9,030 bases of DNA from Planctomycetaceae bacterium (GTDB lineage Bacteria; Planctomycetota; Planctomycetia; Planctomycetales; Planctomycetaceae): assembly GCA_003445035.1 (NCBI GenBank), contig DLVV01000009.1, positions 1 to 9,030 of the forward strand, read 5' to 3'. Under the pieces are notes generated by a model, which saw nothing but the letters and a program-made list of their open reading frames with translations, had not been told where the DNA came from and searched no databases. Positions 1-6,343 of the stretch are shown piece by piece. Numbering within the stretch: the first letter of the stretch is position 1; every line of letters starts with the position of its first letter. A program made the position numbers and the translations under genes.

Positions 1-662
1 GCCCTGCTCCTGGCCCTGCTCCTGCTCCTGCTCCTGCTCCTGCTGATCCGAAACCGGCTGTTCAAAAAAAAAGAGCCGATGAGCCATCCGCAGCGGCAGC
101 GGTAACGTCACCGACGCCTCTGCCGGCCGACGTCGATGGCCAGGACACGGATTCGGGACTGTCCGTCGAGGATCCGGTGTCCACGTCGCCGACCGAGTTG
201 GAACCAGTCGGCAAAAAGGTGGTCGAACCGGCTGTGGCCGAAAATGTTTCGTTGCCGCTGACCCCACTGGAATCGGGCCGCGAAGAACGGATCTGGGGCG
301 AAGTGACCGGTCAGATCAGCGATCTGCTGCGAGAACACGTCGAGAGAGTGCAACGTGTAGCAATTTCCGGGCCAAATCGTCTGGATCTCGTCTTTCCTGC
401 GGAATATGATTTCCACAAACGTTTCTGCGAGCGTCCGGAGGTGATGCAGCGACTGGAGCAGTTGCTACAAGATGTGACCGGTGGCGTGGTGCAGGTGAGG
501 CTGATTCTGGAGGAGACGGAAACTGCGGCGGCCAATACGGAGACACCGGCGATTGAGGAGGACACCGTCGAGGCCGACCCGATGGTCGAGGAAGCACAAA
601 GTGTCTTCGGCGCCACGGTCGAACGGGTGGTGCCGGTCAATCGTCCCGCTTCCGAGAGTTGA
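1..662 (+). CDS. dnaX: DNA polymerase III subunit gamma/tau, C-terminal part (5' end outside window)
   Basis: The reading frame is open from base 3 to the TGA at 660-662 and gives the last 219 residues. DnaX is the clamp-loader ATPase that loads the beta clamp; its tau form also bridges the polymerase cores. The ATPase domain lies outside the window. Visible in order are a Pro-Ala linker (bases 3-44), a Lys patch encoded by nine A, an acidic/Pro linker, and a folded domain (about 273-510). That domain carries the pattern W-x-x-V near its start, then LDLVFPAEYDFHKRF, then LEQLLQDVTGG, as in the domain that follows the collar of bacterial DnaX. The tail is acidic. The identity rests on this domain plus the downstream ybaB-recR pair, the usual dnaX neighbourhood. 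The A run may produce a shorter gamma form (separate entry). A 133-base gap separates it from ybaB. Confidence 0.88.
   Translation, partial: PAPGPAPAPAPAPADPKPAVQKKRADEPSAAAAVTSPTPLPADVDGQDTDSGLSVEDPVSTSPTELEPVGKKVVEPAVAENVSLPLTPLESGREERIWGEVTGQISDLLREHVERVQRVAISGPNRLDLVFPAEYDFHKRFCERPEVMQRLEQLLQDVTGGVVQVRLILEETETAAANTETPAIEEDTVEADPMVEEAQSVFGATVERVVPVNRPASES
3..44 (+). repeat. CCTGCT hexanucleotide repeat encoding a Pro-Ala linker
   Basis: Seven near-perfect copies of CCTGCT (one with CCTGGC) run in frame and encode alternating Pro-Ala with one Gly. The array may extend upstream of the window. Pro-Ala stretches act as stiff, extended linkers. Here it would space the clamp-loader core from the tau-specific part. 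A six-base unit keeps the frame, so copy-number change would alter only linker length. Confidence 0.85.
64..72 (+). promoter_or_regulatory. A9 slippery run in dnaX, candidate tau/gamma switch
   Basis: Nine consecutive A span 64-72 in frame as CAA AAA AAA AGA. In the -1 frame (or with one extra A in the mRNA) translation stops at TGA 80-82. In the +1 frame (or with one A lost) it stops at TAA 103-105. A slip either way therefore removes the whole tau-specific domain and leaves a short Lys-rich tail. Known precedents in dnaX are transcriptional slippage on an A9 run in Thermus thermophilus and -1 ribosomal frameshifting on A AAA AAG in Escherichia coli. No strong upstream Shine-Dalgarno-like stimulator or clear downstream pseudoknot is seen, which favours polymerase slippage. 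That this run actually functions is inference. Confidence 0.6.
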
Positions 663-676
663 CCGCACGGAAGCCG

Positions 677-701
677 CACCCGTCGCAGCGTCACCCGTCG
701 C
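677..701. repeat. CACCCGTCGC direct repeat in the dnaX-ybaB gap
   Basis: Two copies of CACCCGTCGC (677-686 and 692-701) lie 15 bases apart, just after the dnaX stop. The rest of the gap (663-795) shows no recognisable promoter or terminator. The repeat could be an operator-like site or chance in G+C-rich DNA. Confidence 0.35.
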
Positions 702-795
702 GCAGTCGCGGGGACATGGACCTGTTTGGAGTCCGGTTGGATTTGTGGAGAGGTTCTCGGCAACGGTTCGGGACCGAAAAGGGGAGAGTGGTGAG

Positions 796-1161
796 ATGTT
801 GAAAGGACTGGGCGACCTGGCGTCGTTGATGAAGCAGGCCTCGCAGATGAAGGGCCTGGTTGGCGAGATGCAGGAGAAGCTGAGTCGGCTTCGGGTCACG
901 GGAACGGCTGGTGGTGGGATGGTGCAGGTCGAGGTGTCGGGGGATCAGAAGGTGACTGCGTGCACGATCTCTGACAGTCTCGTGGCAACCGGTGACCGGG
1001 AGATGCTCGAGGACCTGGTGGTGGCAGCGACCAACCAGGCGATGGAGAAGGCCCGCGAGGCGGCTGCGGCCGAGATGAACCAGTTGGCCGGCGGGCTGGA
1101 CGTGCCGGGACTTTCCGATGCCCTTTCACAAATCAACGGTGGCAATCCACCGACGGCCTGA
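796..1161 (+). CDS. ybaB: YbaB/EbfC family nucleoid-associated protein
   Basis: This 121-residue protein matches the small DNA-binding YbaB/EbfC family, which forms homodimers with a tweezer-like shape and coats the nucleoid. Family features visible are an N-terminal amphipathic helix rich in Met, Gln and Lys ([21 protein letters not shown]), a central beta sheet with the Gly-rich [14 protein letters not shown] turn (about 36-49), and a C-terminal helix with the typical Ala-Asn-Gln-Ala pattern (about 77-95). It ends in a GGLDVPGL tail. The ATG at 796 is preceded by GGGGAG (781-786), a good Shine-Dalgarno site. The frame is open upstream to 553, but that stretch overlaps dnaX and lacks family similarity. 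The length fits the usual 100-120 residues. It sits between dnaX and recR, the conserved order in many bacteria. Confidence 0.94.
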   Translation: MLKGLGDLASLMKQASQMKGLVGEMQEKLSRLRVTGTAGGGMVQVEVSGDQKVTACTISDSLVATGDREMLEDLVVAATNQAMEKAREAAAAEMNQLAGGLDVPGLSDALSQINGGNPPTA

Positions 1162-1808
1162 TGACGACGAGAATCATGACGATGGCTCGCGAGAAGTTCG
1201 AAACCACCGACCACCCTTACGGCGACTCGGTCGGTCAGCTGATCAACGAGTTTGCCAAGTTACCCGGCATCGGTCGCAAAAGTGCCGAACGGCTGACACA
1301 TTACGTGCTTGCGACTCCCGCGGACGAGGCGATGGGGTTGGCCGAGGCCATCCATCAGGTCAAGGAGTCGATCCGGTTTTGCGGTGTGTGTTTCAACCTG
1401 ACCGAGGGGGAACTGTGCGGCATCTGTCGCGATTCGCGGCGTAGCCGCCAGGTGGTGTGTGTTGTCGAGCAGCCTCGTGATGTCGTGTCCCTGGAAGCCG
1501 CCGGGGTCTACGAGGGTGTCTACCACGTCCTGGGAGGTGCTCTGGCACCGCTGTCGGGCATCGGCCCCGAGCAGTTGCGGATCGAACCGTTGCTGCGACG
1601 GGTTCGTGAGGAGGGGGTCACCGAAGTGGTGATGGCGACCAACCCGACACTCGAGGGCGACGGCACCGCCCTGTACCTTTCCAATCTCCTGGACAATCTC
1701 GATGTCCAGGTCACCCGCCTGGCACGTGGCATCGCCAGTGGCAGCGTGCTCGAATTCGCCAACCGAGAAATGCTCGCTGACGCCATGCGAGGTCGACAGT
1801 CCTTCTGA
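1161..1808 (+). CDS. recR: Recombination mediator protein RecR
   Basis: The 215-residue protein is RecR, which works with RecO/RecF to load RecA on gapped DNA. In order: a helix-hairpin-helix motif [12 protein letters not shown] (34-45); a four-Cys zinc finger with C74, C77, C86 and C89; a Toprim domain from about 97 ([15 protein letters not shown]) through [15 protein letters not shown] (159-173); and a C-terminal segment [15 protein letters not shown] ending in GR. The usual acidic residue after the LEFA-like motif is Asn here. The start ATG at 1161 overlaps the ybaB stop (TGATG), implying translational coupling. In-frame ATGs at 1176 and 1182 are alternatives and would give lengths nearer the family's usual 200. 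No clear Shine-Dalgarno site precedes any of them. Confidence 0.96.
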   Translation: MTTRIMTMAREKFETTDHPYGDSVGQLINEFAKLPGIGRKSAERLTHYVLATPADEAMGLAEAIHQVKESIRFCGVCFNLTEGELCGICRDSRRSRQVVCVVEQPRDVVSLEAAGVYEGVYHVLGGALAPLSGIGPEQLRIEPLLRRVREEGVTEVVMATNPTLEGDGTALYLSNLLDNLDVQVTRLARGIASGSVLEFANREMLADAMRGRQSF

Positions 1809-1875
1809 GGCGAACGCTCTGAACACCCGTCTGTTTGTTCTCCACTCATCTCTTCACACGTCTCTCCAATAAGTC

Positions 1876-3429
1876 ATGGCACTGCAATTCTTACAGCAGG
1901 TCCGCATGGGCCAGCAGATGAGCCAGCAGATGAAGCTGGCTCCGCGGATGATCCAGTCGATGGAGATTCTGCAGATGCAGCGAGAGGAACTGGACGCGAG
2001 GATTGAACAGGAGAAGGAGGAGAATGTCACCCTGGAGGACGTCGAGAGCGATGAGGAGACTGGCGAGGGGGCCGAAGAAGGGGACGCGGGTGCGGTTGAG
2101 GAGCCCGGTGTCGATGATGGTGACCGTGGCGGTATCGACGGTGAAGATGCTGTTGCCGGGACCGACGTCGCACAGCAGGAACTGGTCGTTGATGACGAGG
2201 ACGGAAACCGTGAGGGGTTCGAACGGCTGGATGAGATCGCACCCGAGTGGCCGGACGACAACCTGTTCCAGGTCGGCCGACCGTCCTCGAACCGGATCGC
2301 CGACGCGGGGGATCGGCATCACGACGCGATGGCCAACATGGTTGCCCGAGCACCGACATTGCACGAGCACCTGCTCGAGCAGTGGGGGCTGGTTGAGATC
2401 GACGATGATCACAAGGCGTTCGGCGAATACCTGCTCAGCCACCTGGACCGAAACGGGCGGTTGTTGAGTCGGCTCGAGGAGATCGTCCAGATCTACGGTC
2501 GCCCCGTGTCTGAGGCTGGAGCACTCGAGGTGCTCGGCCGCATCCAACAGCTCGATCCCCACGGAGTCGGGGCCCGTGATGTTCGCGAGTGCCTGATGCT
2601 TCAGTTGACCGAGACAACCCCCCTGAGAGATGTGGTGGCCACCCTGGTCAACGAACATCTCGACGAACTGGCCAAGAACCGTCTGCCACGAATCCAGAAG
2701 AAGACCGGCTATACGATCGAGATGATCAAGGCGGCCAGCGAGGTGCTGATGCATCTCGACCCGTTTCCTGGTCGGAGGTTCGAGAACGAGGTGGTGCGTC
2801 CGGTCAAACCCGACCTCGTCGTCAAGCTTGATGACGAGGGGCAGTGGCAGGTCGAGTCGGAATACGAGAGCCAGCCACGGTTGAGGCTGAACCGTCATTA
2901 CCAGGAACTGCTGCGGCGGGGATCGGGTGTCGACAAGAAGACCCGCGACTACCTGAAGAAGAAAGAGGAGTCGGCGAGGTGGTTGATGGAGGCGATTGAG
3001 CAAAGGGGCGACACTGTCCGGCGAGTGGCCCAGGTGATCGTTGATCGCCAGGCGGCCTTCCTGGTCGACGGGCCCGAGGCGATCGTTCCGTTGAAGATGC
3101 AGCAGGTTGCCGACGTGGTCGGTGTCCACGTGACGACCGTGTCCCGGGCCGTCGACGGCAAATGGATCCAGACGCCCCGGGGACTGTTTTCGTTGAAGTC
3201 GTTCTTTGGTGGCGGGACGACTACGTCTGAAGGCGAGGACGTGGCGTGGGAGATTATCCGGCTGAAGATGAAGGAGATCATCGACAACGAGGACAAGTCG
3301 CGACCCCTCTCTGACGATGCCCTGGTCGACGCCCTGTCCGCCCAGGGTTTCCAACTGGCTCGCCGTACGATCACCAAATATCGTCAGCGACTGGACATCC
3401 CGTCGTCGCGACAACGGCGGGAGTTCTAG
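1876..3429 (+). CDS. rpoN: RNA polymerase sigma-54 factor
   Basis: This 517-residue protein is sigma-54, which directs RNA polymerase to -24/-12 promoters and needs an AAA+ activator. Region I is the Gln/Leu-rich start (QQMSQQMKLAPRMIQSMEIL, 13-32). A long acidic region II follows (about 54-130). The core-binding domain runs from about 160 to 340. A helix-turn-helix lies at about 407-428 (MQQVADVVGVHVTTVSRAV). The RpoN box that reads the -24 element is ARRTITKYRQ at 495-504. All modules are present, so the protein should be functional. The usual ENPLLE-type end of region I reads ENVTLE here. The gap from recR is 67 bases, pyrimidine-rich, with no Shine-Dalgarno site; the ATG at 1876 was chosen because region I begins right after it. 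The stop TAG lies in a CTAG shared with thiL. Confidence 0.97.
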   Translation: MALQFLQQVRMGQQMSQQMKLAPRMIQSMEILQMQREELDARIEQEKEENVTLEDVESDEETGEGAEEGDAGAVEEPGVDDGDRGGIDGEDAVAGTDVAQQELVVDDEDGNREGFERLDEIAPEWPDDNLFQVGRPSSNRIADAGDRHHDAMANMVARAPTLHEHLLEQWGLVEIDDDHKAFGEYLLSHLDRNGRLLSRLEEIVQIYGRPVSEAGALEVLGRIQQLDPHGVGARDVRECLMLQLTETTPLRDVVATLVNEHLDELAKNRLPRIQKKTGYTIEMIKAASEVLMHLDPFPGRRFENEVVRPVKPDLVVKLDDEGQWQVESEYESQPRLRLNRHYQELLRRGSGVDKKTRDYLKKKEESARWLMEAIEQRGDTVRRVAQVIVDRQAAFLVDGPEAIVPLKMQQVADVVGVHVTTVSRAVDGKWIQTPRGLFSLKSFFGGGTTTSEGEDVAWEIIRLKMKEIIDNEDKSRPLSDDALVDALSAQGFQLARRTITKYRQRLDIPSSRQRREF

Positions 3430-4391
3430 CCAACTTCGTGTTCGAATCCCAGTGGTGGCAGCGGCACGACCCGGTCGTCGGGCATCAGCATGTCGAGGTC
3501 GCTTCCCTCGACGATCTGGCCGATGTCGGTCAGAGGCGTCGCGAACGGCGGGTCGGCGATCAGCCGTGCTGCGACATCGGGCGTGACGGCGGCCAGGAGT
3601 TCGAAATCTTCCCCATCGGCGATCGCATGAGCCAGTCGCGTCCGTCCGTCACCAGCACGTTCTGTGAGTTGGTTGAGTGGAATGTGGGCGGCGATCAATC
3701 GGGCGCCCACACCGCTGGCGTACAGCAGGTGATGCAGATCGGTGGCCAGTCCATCGCTGATGTCGATCATGGCATGCAGGCCACCCGCTTCGAACAGGGC
3801 GACGGCTTCGGAGAGCCGTGGTGTGAAGTCCAGGTGGTGTCCGTCGAGACTGCCACCAAGATGGCCGGTGACCAGTACGCGGTCGCCGGGTTGCGCGCCG
3901 CTTCGGAGCACCGGGCCACCGGGTGGCGATTCGCCGATCACCGTTACGCTGATCACGAGCGGGCCGTCGGTGCTGGTGGTGTCGCCTCCGGCCAGTGCCA
4001 CCCCGGTCTCCCTGGCCAAATCCGTGAGGCCGGAGTGCAGTCGTTGTGCCGGTTCTCCGTGCCAGCTCCGAGGCAGGGCGACTGAGACGACCGCGGCGAT
4101 TGGTCGTCCGGCCATTGCGGCGATATCGCTGAGATTGACGGCCAGGGACTTGCGGCCGATCTGCTCGGGCGTCGCTTCCGGACACCTGAAATGTACGCCC
4201 TCGACCAGCATGTCGACGGCGATCAGTGTGGAATCCGTGTCGGGCCAGGACACCGACGCCGCATCGTCACCGATGCCCACTTCCAGCCGCGGGTGGGGAT
4301 CAGCCTGTCGGCGGATCCAGTCGATCAAGGCGAACTCTCCACCGGGGCGATCCGGTGGCGGGGGGACTGGCGAAGACTTGGGAGTGGACAC
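3426..4391 (-). CDS. thiL: Thiamine-monophosphate kinase
   Basis: The 321-residue protein is ThiL, the ATP-dependent kinase that converts thiamine monophosphate to thiamine diphosphate, the last step of cofactor synthesis. It belongs to the PurM-like ATP-binding family. Hallmarks in order: GIGDDAA (39-45), DMLVEGVHF (60-68), NLSDIAAM (86-93), GGDTT (135-139), VTGHLG (174-179), the metal/phosphate loop IDISDGLATDL (209-219) and GEDFELL (260-266). All expected acidic residues are present. The start is GTG at 4389-4391; no in-frame ATG or TTG lies between it and the upstream gene's stop. A proline-rich leader of about 15 residues precedes the conserved GEFALIDWI. It lies 51 bases after the protease gene and may be cotranscribed with it, though no functional link is evident. 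Its stop overlaps that of rpoN by four bases. Confidence 0.95.
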   Translation of the reverse strand: MSTPKSSPVPPPPDRPGGEFALIDWIRRQADPHPRLEVGIGDDAASVSWPDTDSTLIAVDMLVEGVHFRCPEATPEQIGRKSLAVNLSDIAAMAGRPIAAVVSVALPRSWHGEPAQRLHSGLTDLARETGVALAGGDTTSTDGPLVISVTVIGESPPGGPVLRSGAQPGDRVLVTGHLGGSLDGHHLDFTPRLSEAVALFEAGGLHAMIDISDGLATDLHHLLYASGVGARLIAAHIPLNQLTERAGDGRTRLAHAIADGEDFELLAAVTPDVAARLIADPPFATPLTDIGQIVEGSDLDMLMPDDRVVPLPPLGFEHEVG

Positions 4392-4394
4392 GGC

Positions 4395-4418
4395 GGGGTT
4401 CCAGGAATTCCGGACCCC
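4395..4418. other. Hairpin just upstream of the thiL start
   Basis: GGGG (4395-4398) pairs with CCCC (4415-4418), and TCC (4400-4402) pairs with GGA (4412-4414), around a nine-base loop holding a GGAATTCC palindrome. In the minus-strand mRNA it ends three bases before the thiL GTG and would cover the ribosome-binding region. There is no U-run, so it does not look like a terminator. Confidence 0.3.
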
Positions 4419-4442
4419 GTCGATTCTATCGCCCCGATCGGC

Positions 4443-5765
4443 TCAGCGGGCGTTCGACGTGACCGGCAGGTGGCCGAAAAGGGTCTTGCCCTCTCGCAGC
4501 ACCCAGAACTTCACCGGGCTGAACTCTCGGAGTTCACGATGGTCCAGCACCCAGTCGACGTTCTCCCGATTGACCATCGCCCACTCGTGCAGCCCGACCA
4601 GGTCATCGCCCTGGCGAATGCCATTCGAATAGGCCAGGCCGTCCTTGCGAATGTTGGTGACCCGCAGACCACCTTCGTAGTGTTCGAGCACGTCATTTCC
4701 GTGCCGCTTTTGCAATTCGCGGCTCTTGATCACCTGCAGACGCATTCCGAAAGCCCGCCAGATCTTGTCCGAATCTCCCAGGACCAGCGTCAAGGTGGAC
4801 CGCTTGCCGGCTCGAATGATCGTCAACTGGATCGGACTGCCGGCCTTGCGATCCAGAAGAGATCGTTCGAAATCGGCAGCGTCAATGACGGGCTGCTTGT
4901 CAGAATTCAGGATGATGTCGCCGTTCTTCAGGCCGGACGACGCGGCGGGACTGTTTTCGGTCGTGCCGGTCACCAGCAACCTCCGCCGTTGTCCCTTCTT
5001 GTCGTCCCGTGTTTCGATTCCGTGCCAGGTGCCATTGAGGCGGTCGACGGCGATCAACTTGGCGATCACCCGGCGTGCGTCGTCGATGGGGATCGCGAAG
5101 CCGATTCGCTGGGCTCCAGCCCGGATCGCCACGTTGATTCCAACCACGTCGCCCTCGAGATTGATCAGTGGCCCGCCGCTGTTGCCGGGGTTGATACTGG
5201 CGTCGGTCTGGATCAGGTTGTGGTAGGTCTGTTTCTCGTTCACTTCCACCTCGCGGTGCAGTGCACTGATGATGCCGCAGGTGACCGTGTCCTTGTAACC
5301 GTAGGCGTTGCCCACGGCGAAAACGGTCTCGGCCAGCATCAGGTCGCTGGAGGTGCCCAGTGGCATTTCCGGCAGCGGCCGCTGGACATCGATCTTGATG
5401 ATCGCCAGGTCCGCCTTGCGGTCAAACGACACGACCCGGGCTTCGTGCAAACTGCCGTCGGAGAGCGTCGCACGCAGCCAGTCGACTCCGGCAACGACGT
5501 GGTGATTGGTGACGATGTAGCCACGACGGTCCACAACCAACCCGGTGCCCATTCCACTGACCTTCTGGCCAGGGCGGTTTGAGTAGAGCACGTTTTCGGT
5601 GGAGACGGTCTTCTCGCTGCTGATATTGACCACCGAGGGAGCGATGCGGCGGACCGCGCGGACCGCCGAGGTCTCCCGTAGGGAGCCCGCTTCGAGGCAG
5701 GGGGTCAACAGGCAGAACACGGCCAACGTGGCCAGGGCCGGGAAAGTCTTCGGAGGCATTTTCAT
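4443..5765 (-). CDS. HtrA/DegP-like secreted serine protease with PDZ domains
   Basis: The 440-residue protein is a trypsin-fold protease of the HtrA (S1C) type, which degrades or refolds damaged proteins outside the cytoplasm. Residues 1-27 look like a Sec signal peptide: a Lys start, a hydrophobic core FPALATLAVFCLLTP, and likely cleavage after LEA. The catalytic triad is complete: His89 in TNHHVV, Asp119 in KADLAII and Ser196 in GNSGGP. A first PDZ domain spans about 262-330 (SPAASSGLKNGDIIL). A second, more divergent PDZ-like region spans about 340-432 and includes GLAYSNGIRQGDDLVGL. No transmembrane anchor follows. Cys23 is preceded by Pro, so a lipoprotein is unlikely. The ATG at 5765 is followed by another ATG at codon 3; no Shine-Dalgarno site is seen. 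An 11-bp inverted repeat abuts the start codon. DegP, DegQ and DegS cannot be told apart here. Confidence 0.93.
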   Translation of the reverse strand: MKMPPKTFPALATLAVFCLLTPCLEAGSLRETSAVRAVRRIAPSVVNISSEKTVSTENVLYSNRPGQKVSGMGTGLVVDRRGYIVTNHHVVAGVDWLRATLSDGSLHEARVVSFDRKADLAIIKIDVQRPLPEMPLGTSSDLMLAETVFAVGNAYGYKDTVTCGIISALHREVEVNEKQTYHNLIQTDASINPGNSGGPLINLEGDVVGINVAIRAGAQRIGFAIPIDDARRVIAKLIAVDRLNGTWHGIETRDDKKGQRRRLLVTGTTENSPAASSGLKNGDIILNSDKQPVIDAADFERSLLDRKAGSPIQLTIIRAGKRSTLTLVLGDSDKIWRAFGMRLQVIKSRELQKRHGNDVLEHYEGGLRVTNIRKDGLAYSNGIRQGDDLVGLHEWAMVNRENVDWVLDHRELREFSPVKFWVLREGKTLFGHLPVTSNAR

Positions 5766-5861
5766 CGGAGCAACTGCGGAGTTCGGGCGGCGGGGGTAGT
5801 CTCTGGGACGTGGCCAGCCATCCTTGGGCCTACGGAAAACGTTGCTCCATCAGTTGCTCCG
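5766..5861 (-). promoter_or_regulatory. Protease 5' leader with 11-bp inverted repeat
   Basis: CGGAGCAACTG (5766-5776) is the exact reverse complement of CAGTTGCTCCG (5851-5861). The first arm touches the protease ATG (5765). A third partial copy, GTTGCTCC at 5841-5848, sits 12 bases from the copy at 5853-5860, so GTTGCTCC occurs twice in tandem and once inverted. In the protease mRNA the arms could form a stem next to the start codon; in DNA they could be a regulator's operator. No convincing promoter could be placed. Confidence 0.5.
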
Positions 5862-5878
5862 CACAGCGATAATCGGCA

Positions 5879-5939
5879 CCTCGTCCGGGGGCGCTTGAAA
5901 TCCCCGGGGGGATTACGCATAACGGCTACGCCCACGAGG
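5879..5939. other. Structured element with three nested stems
   Basis: CCTCGT (5879-5884) pairs with ACGAGG (5934-5939), GGGCG (5889-5893) with CGCCC (5929-5933), and AATCCC (5899-5904) with GGGATT (5909-5914). The three stems stack into one extended hairpin with internal loops. It matches no riboswitch class that I recognise. It lies between divergent genes and could act in either strand's RNA or as DNA. Confidence 0.35.
5895..5923 (+). promoter_or_regulatory. Candidate sigma-70-type promoter for the TPR/acyl-CoA dehydrogenase pair
   Basis: TTGAAA (5895-5900) and CATAAC (5918-5923) are separated by 17 bases. They match the -35 and -10 consensus at five and four of six positions. Transcription would begin near 5930 and the leader would carry the hairpin at 5957-6000. 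The weak -10 and the overlap with the structured element keep this tentative. Confidence 0.3.
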
Positions 5940-5956
5940 CGTCCTCGGACGGGTCA

Positions 5957-6000
5957 ACCACCTGTAGCGACTGTCCGGTCGCTACAAACGGACAGGTGGT
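5957..6000. other. Long hairpin with competing pairings upstream of the TPR gene
   Basis: ACCACCTGT (5957-5965) is the exact reverse complement of ACAGGTGGT (5992-6000). Inside, AGCGAC (5966-5971) pairs with GTCGCT (5978-5983) around TGTCCG. The inner stem can extend to nine bp as TGTAGCGAC/GTCGCTACA at the expense of the outer one. A third helix, CTGTCCG (5971-5977) with CGGACAG (5989-5995), excludes the inner stem. No U-run follows. It lies 35 bases before the TPR start codon, in the likely leader. Confidence 0.6.
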
Positions 6001-6035
6001 GCAACCGGACAACCCGCAGCATCGGACCATCCCGA

Positions 6036-6341
6036 ATGCCCAGTCGAGAACAACTTGAGCAATTGCTCGCAGCCGATCCATCCGACGTCTTCCTCGCCTA
6101 CGCCGTGGCAATGGCCTGCGCGTCGGAGGGAAGTCCGGAGGAAGCGATCGATCGCCTGGCGGCCCTTGTCGAAGATCACGCGGATTACGTACCGGCATGG
6201 TTTCAGCGAGGCCAGTTGCTGGCTGGCCAGGGACAGGTGCAGGCGGCTCGCGACGTGTTGACCGAGGGAATCGCGGTGGCGCGGCGAGTCGGCGACTCTC
6301 ACGCCGAAGGGGAGATGATCGAGTTCAGGGAGGCACTCTGA
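6036..6341 (+). CDS. Small tetratricopeptide-repeat protein
   Basis: The 101-residue protein is made of TPR-like helices. Repeat one covers about 17-50 (AYAVAMACASEGSPEEAIDR) and repeat two about 51-84 (AWFQRGQLLAGQGQVQAAR), with the usual small residues and Pro/Asp turns. A short charged helix ends the protein. Such proteins are protein-protein adaptors, with no enzymatic residues. The frame is open back to 5895, but the extra stretch is Arg/Thr-rich and runs through the hairpin region, so ATG 6036 is preferred. No Shine-Dalgarno site precedes it. The stop is two bases before the acyl-CoA dehydrogenase-like gene, implying an operon and perhaps a physical or functional partnership. No signal peptide is seen, so it is probably cytoplasmic. 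Confidence 0.8.
   Translation: MPSREQLEQLLAADPSDVFLAYAVAMACASEGSPEEAIDRLAALVEDHADYVPAWFQRGQLLAGQGQVQAARDVLTEGIAVARRVGDSHAEGEMIEFREAL
6327..6333 (+). promoter_or_regulatory. Shine-Dalgarno site of the acyl-CoA dehydrogenase-like gene
   Basis: AGGGAGG lies inside the end of the TPR gene, ten bases before the ATG at 6344. It is the best ribosome-binding site in the window and supports that start over the frame's open extension back to 6197. Confidence 0.7.
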
Positions 6342-6343
6342 CG

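Noticed and set aside
553..795. N-terminal extension of ybaB
   Set aside because: It overlaps the dnaX end, lacks family similarity, and a good ribosome-binding site precedes the ATG at 796.
1891..3414. 507-residue open frame antisense to rpoN
   Set aside because: It mirrors rpoN codons in G+C-rich DNA, shows no recognisable domain, and the sense strand has a complete sigma-54.
4191..5582. 463-residue plus-strand frame across the thiL end and the protease
   Set aside because: It crosses two real minus-strand genes with all their motifs; its translation is low-complexity shadow.
5868..5873. GATAAT as a plus-strand -10 box
   Set aside because: No acceptable -35 lies 16-18 bases upstream; the TTGCTC copies are at the wrong distance.
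5895..6035. N-terminal extension of the TPR protein
   Set aside because: The stretch is Arg/Thr-rich, passes through strong hairpins and begins inside the structured element; the TPR fold begins soon after ATG 6036.
6197..6343. N-terminal extension of the acyl-CoA dehydrogenase-like gene
   Set aside because: It overlaps most of the second half of the TPR gene, and AGGGAGG points to ATG 6344.
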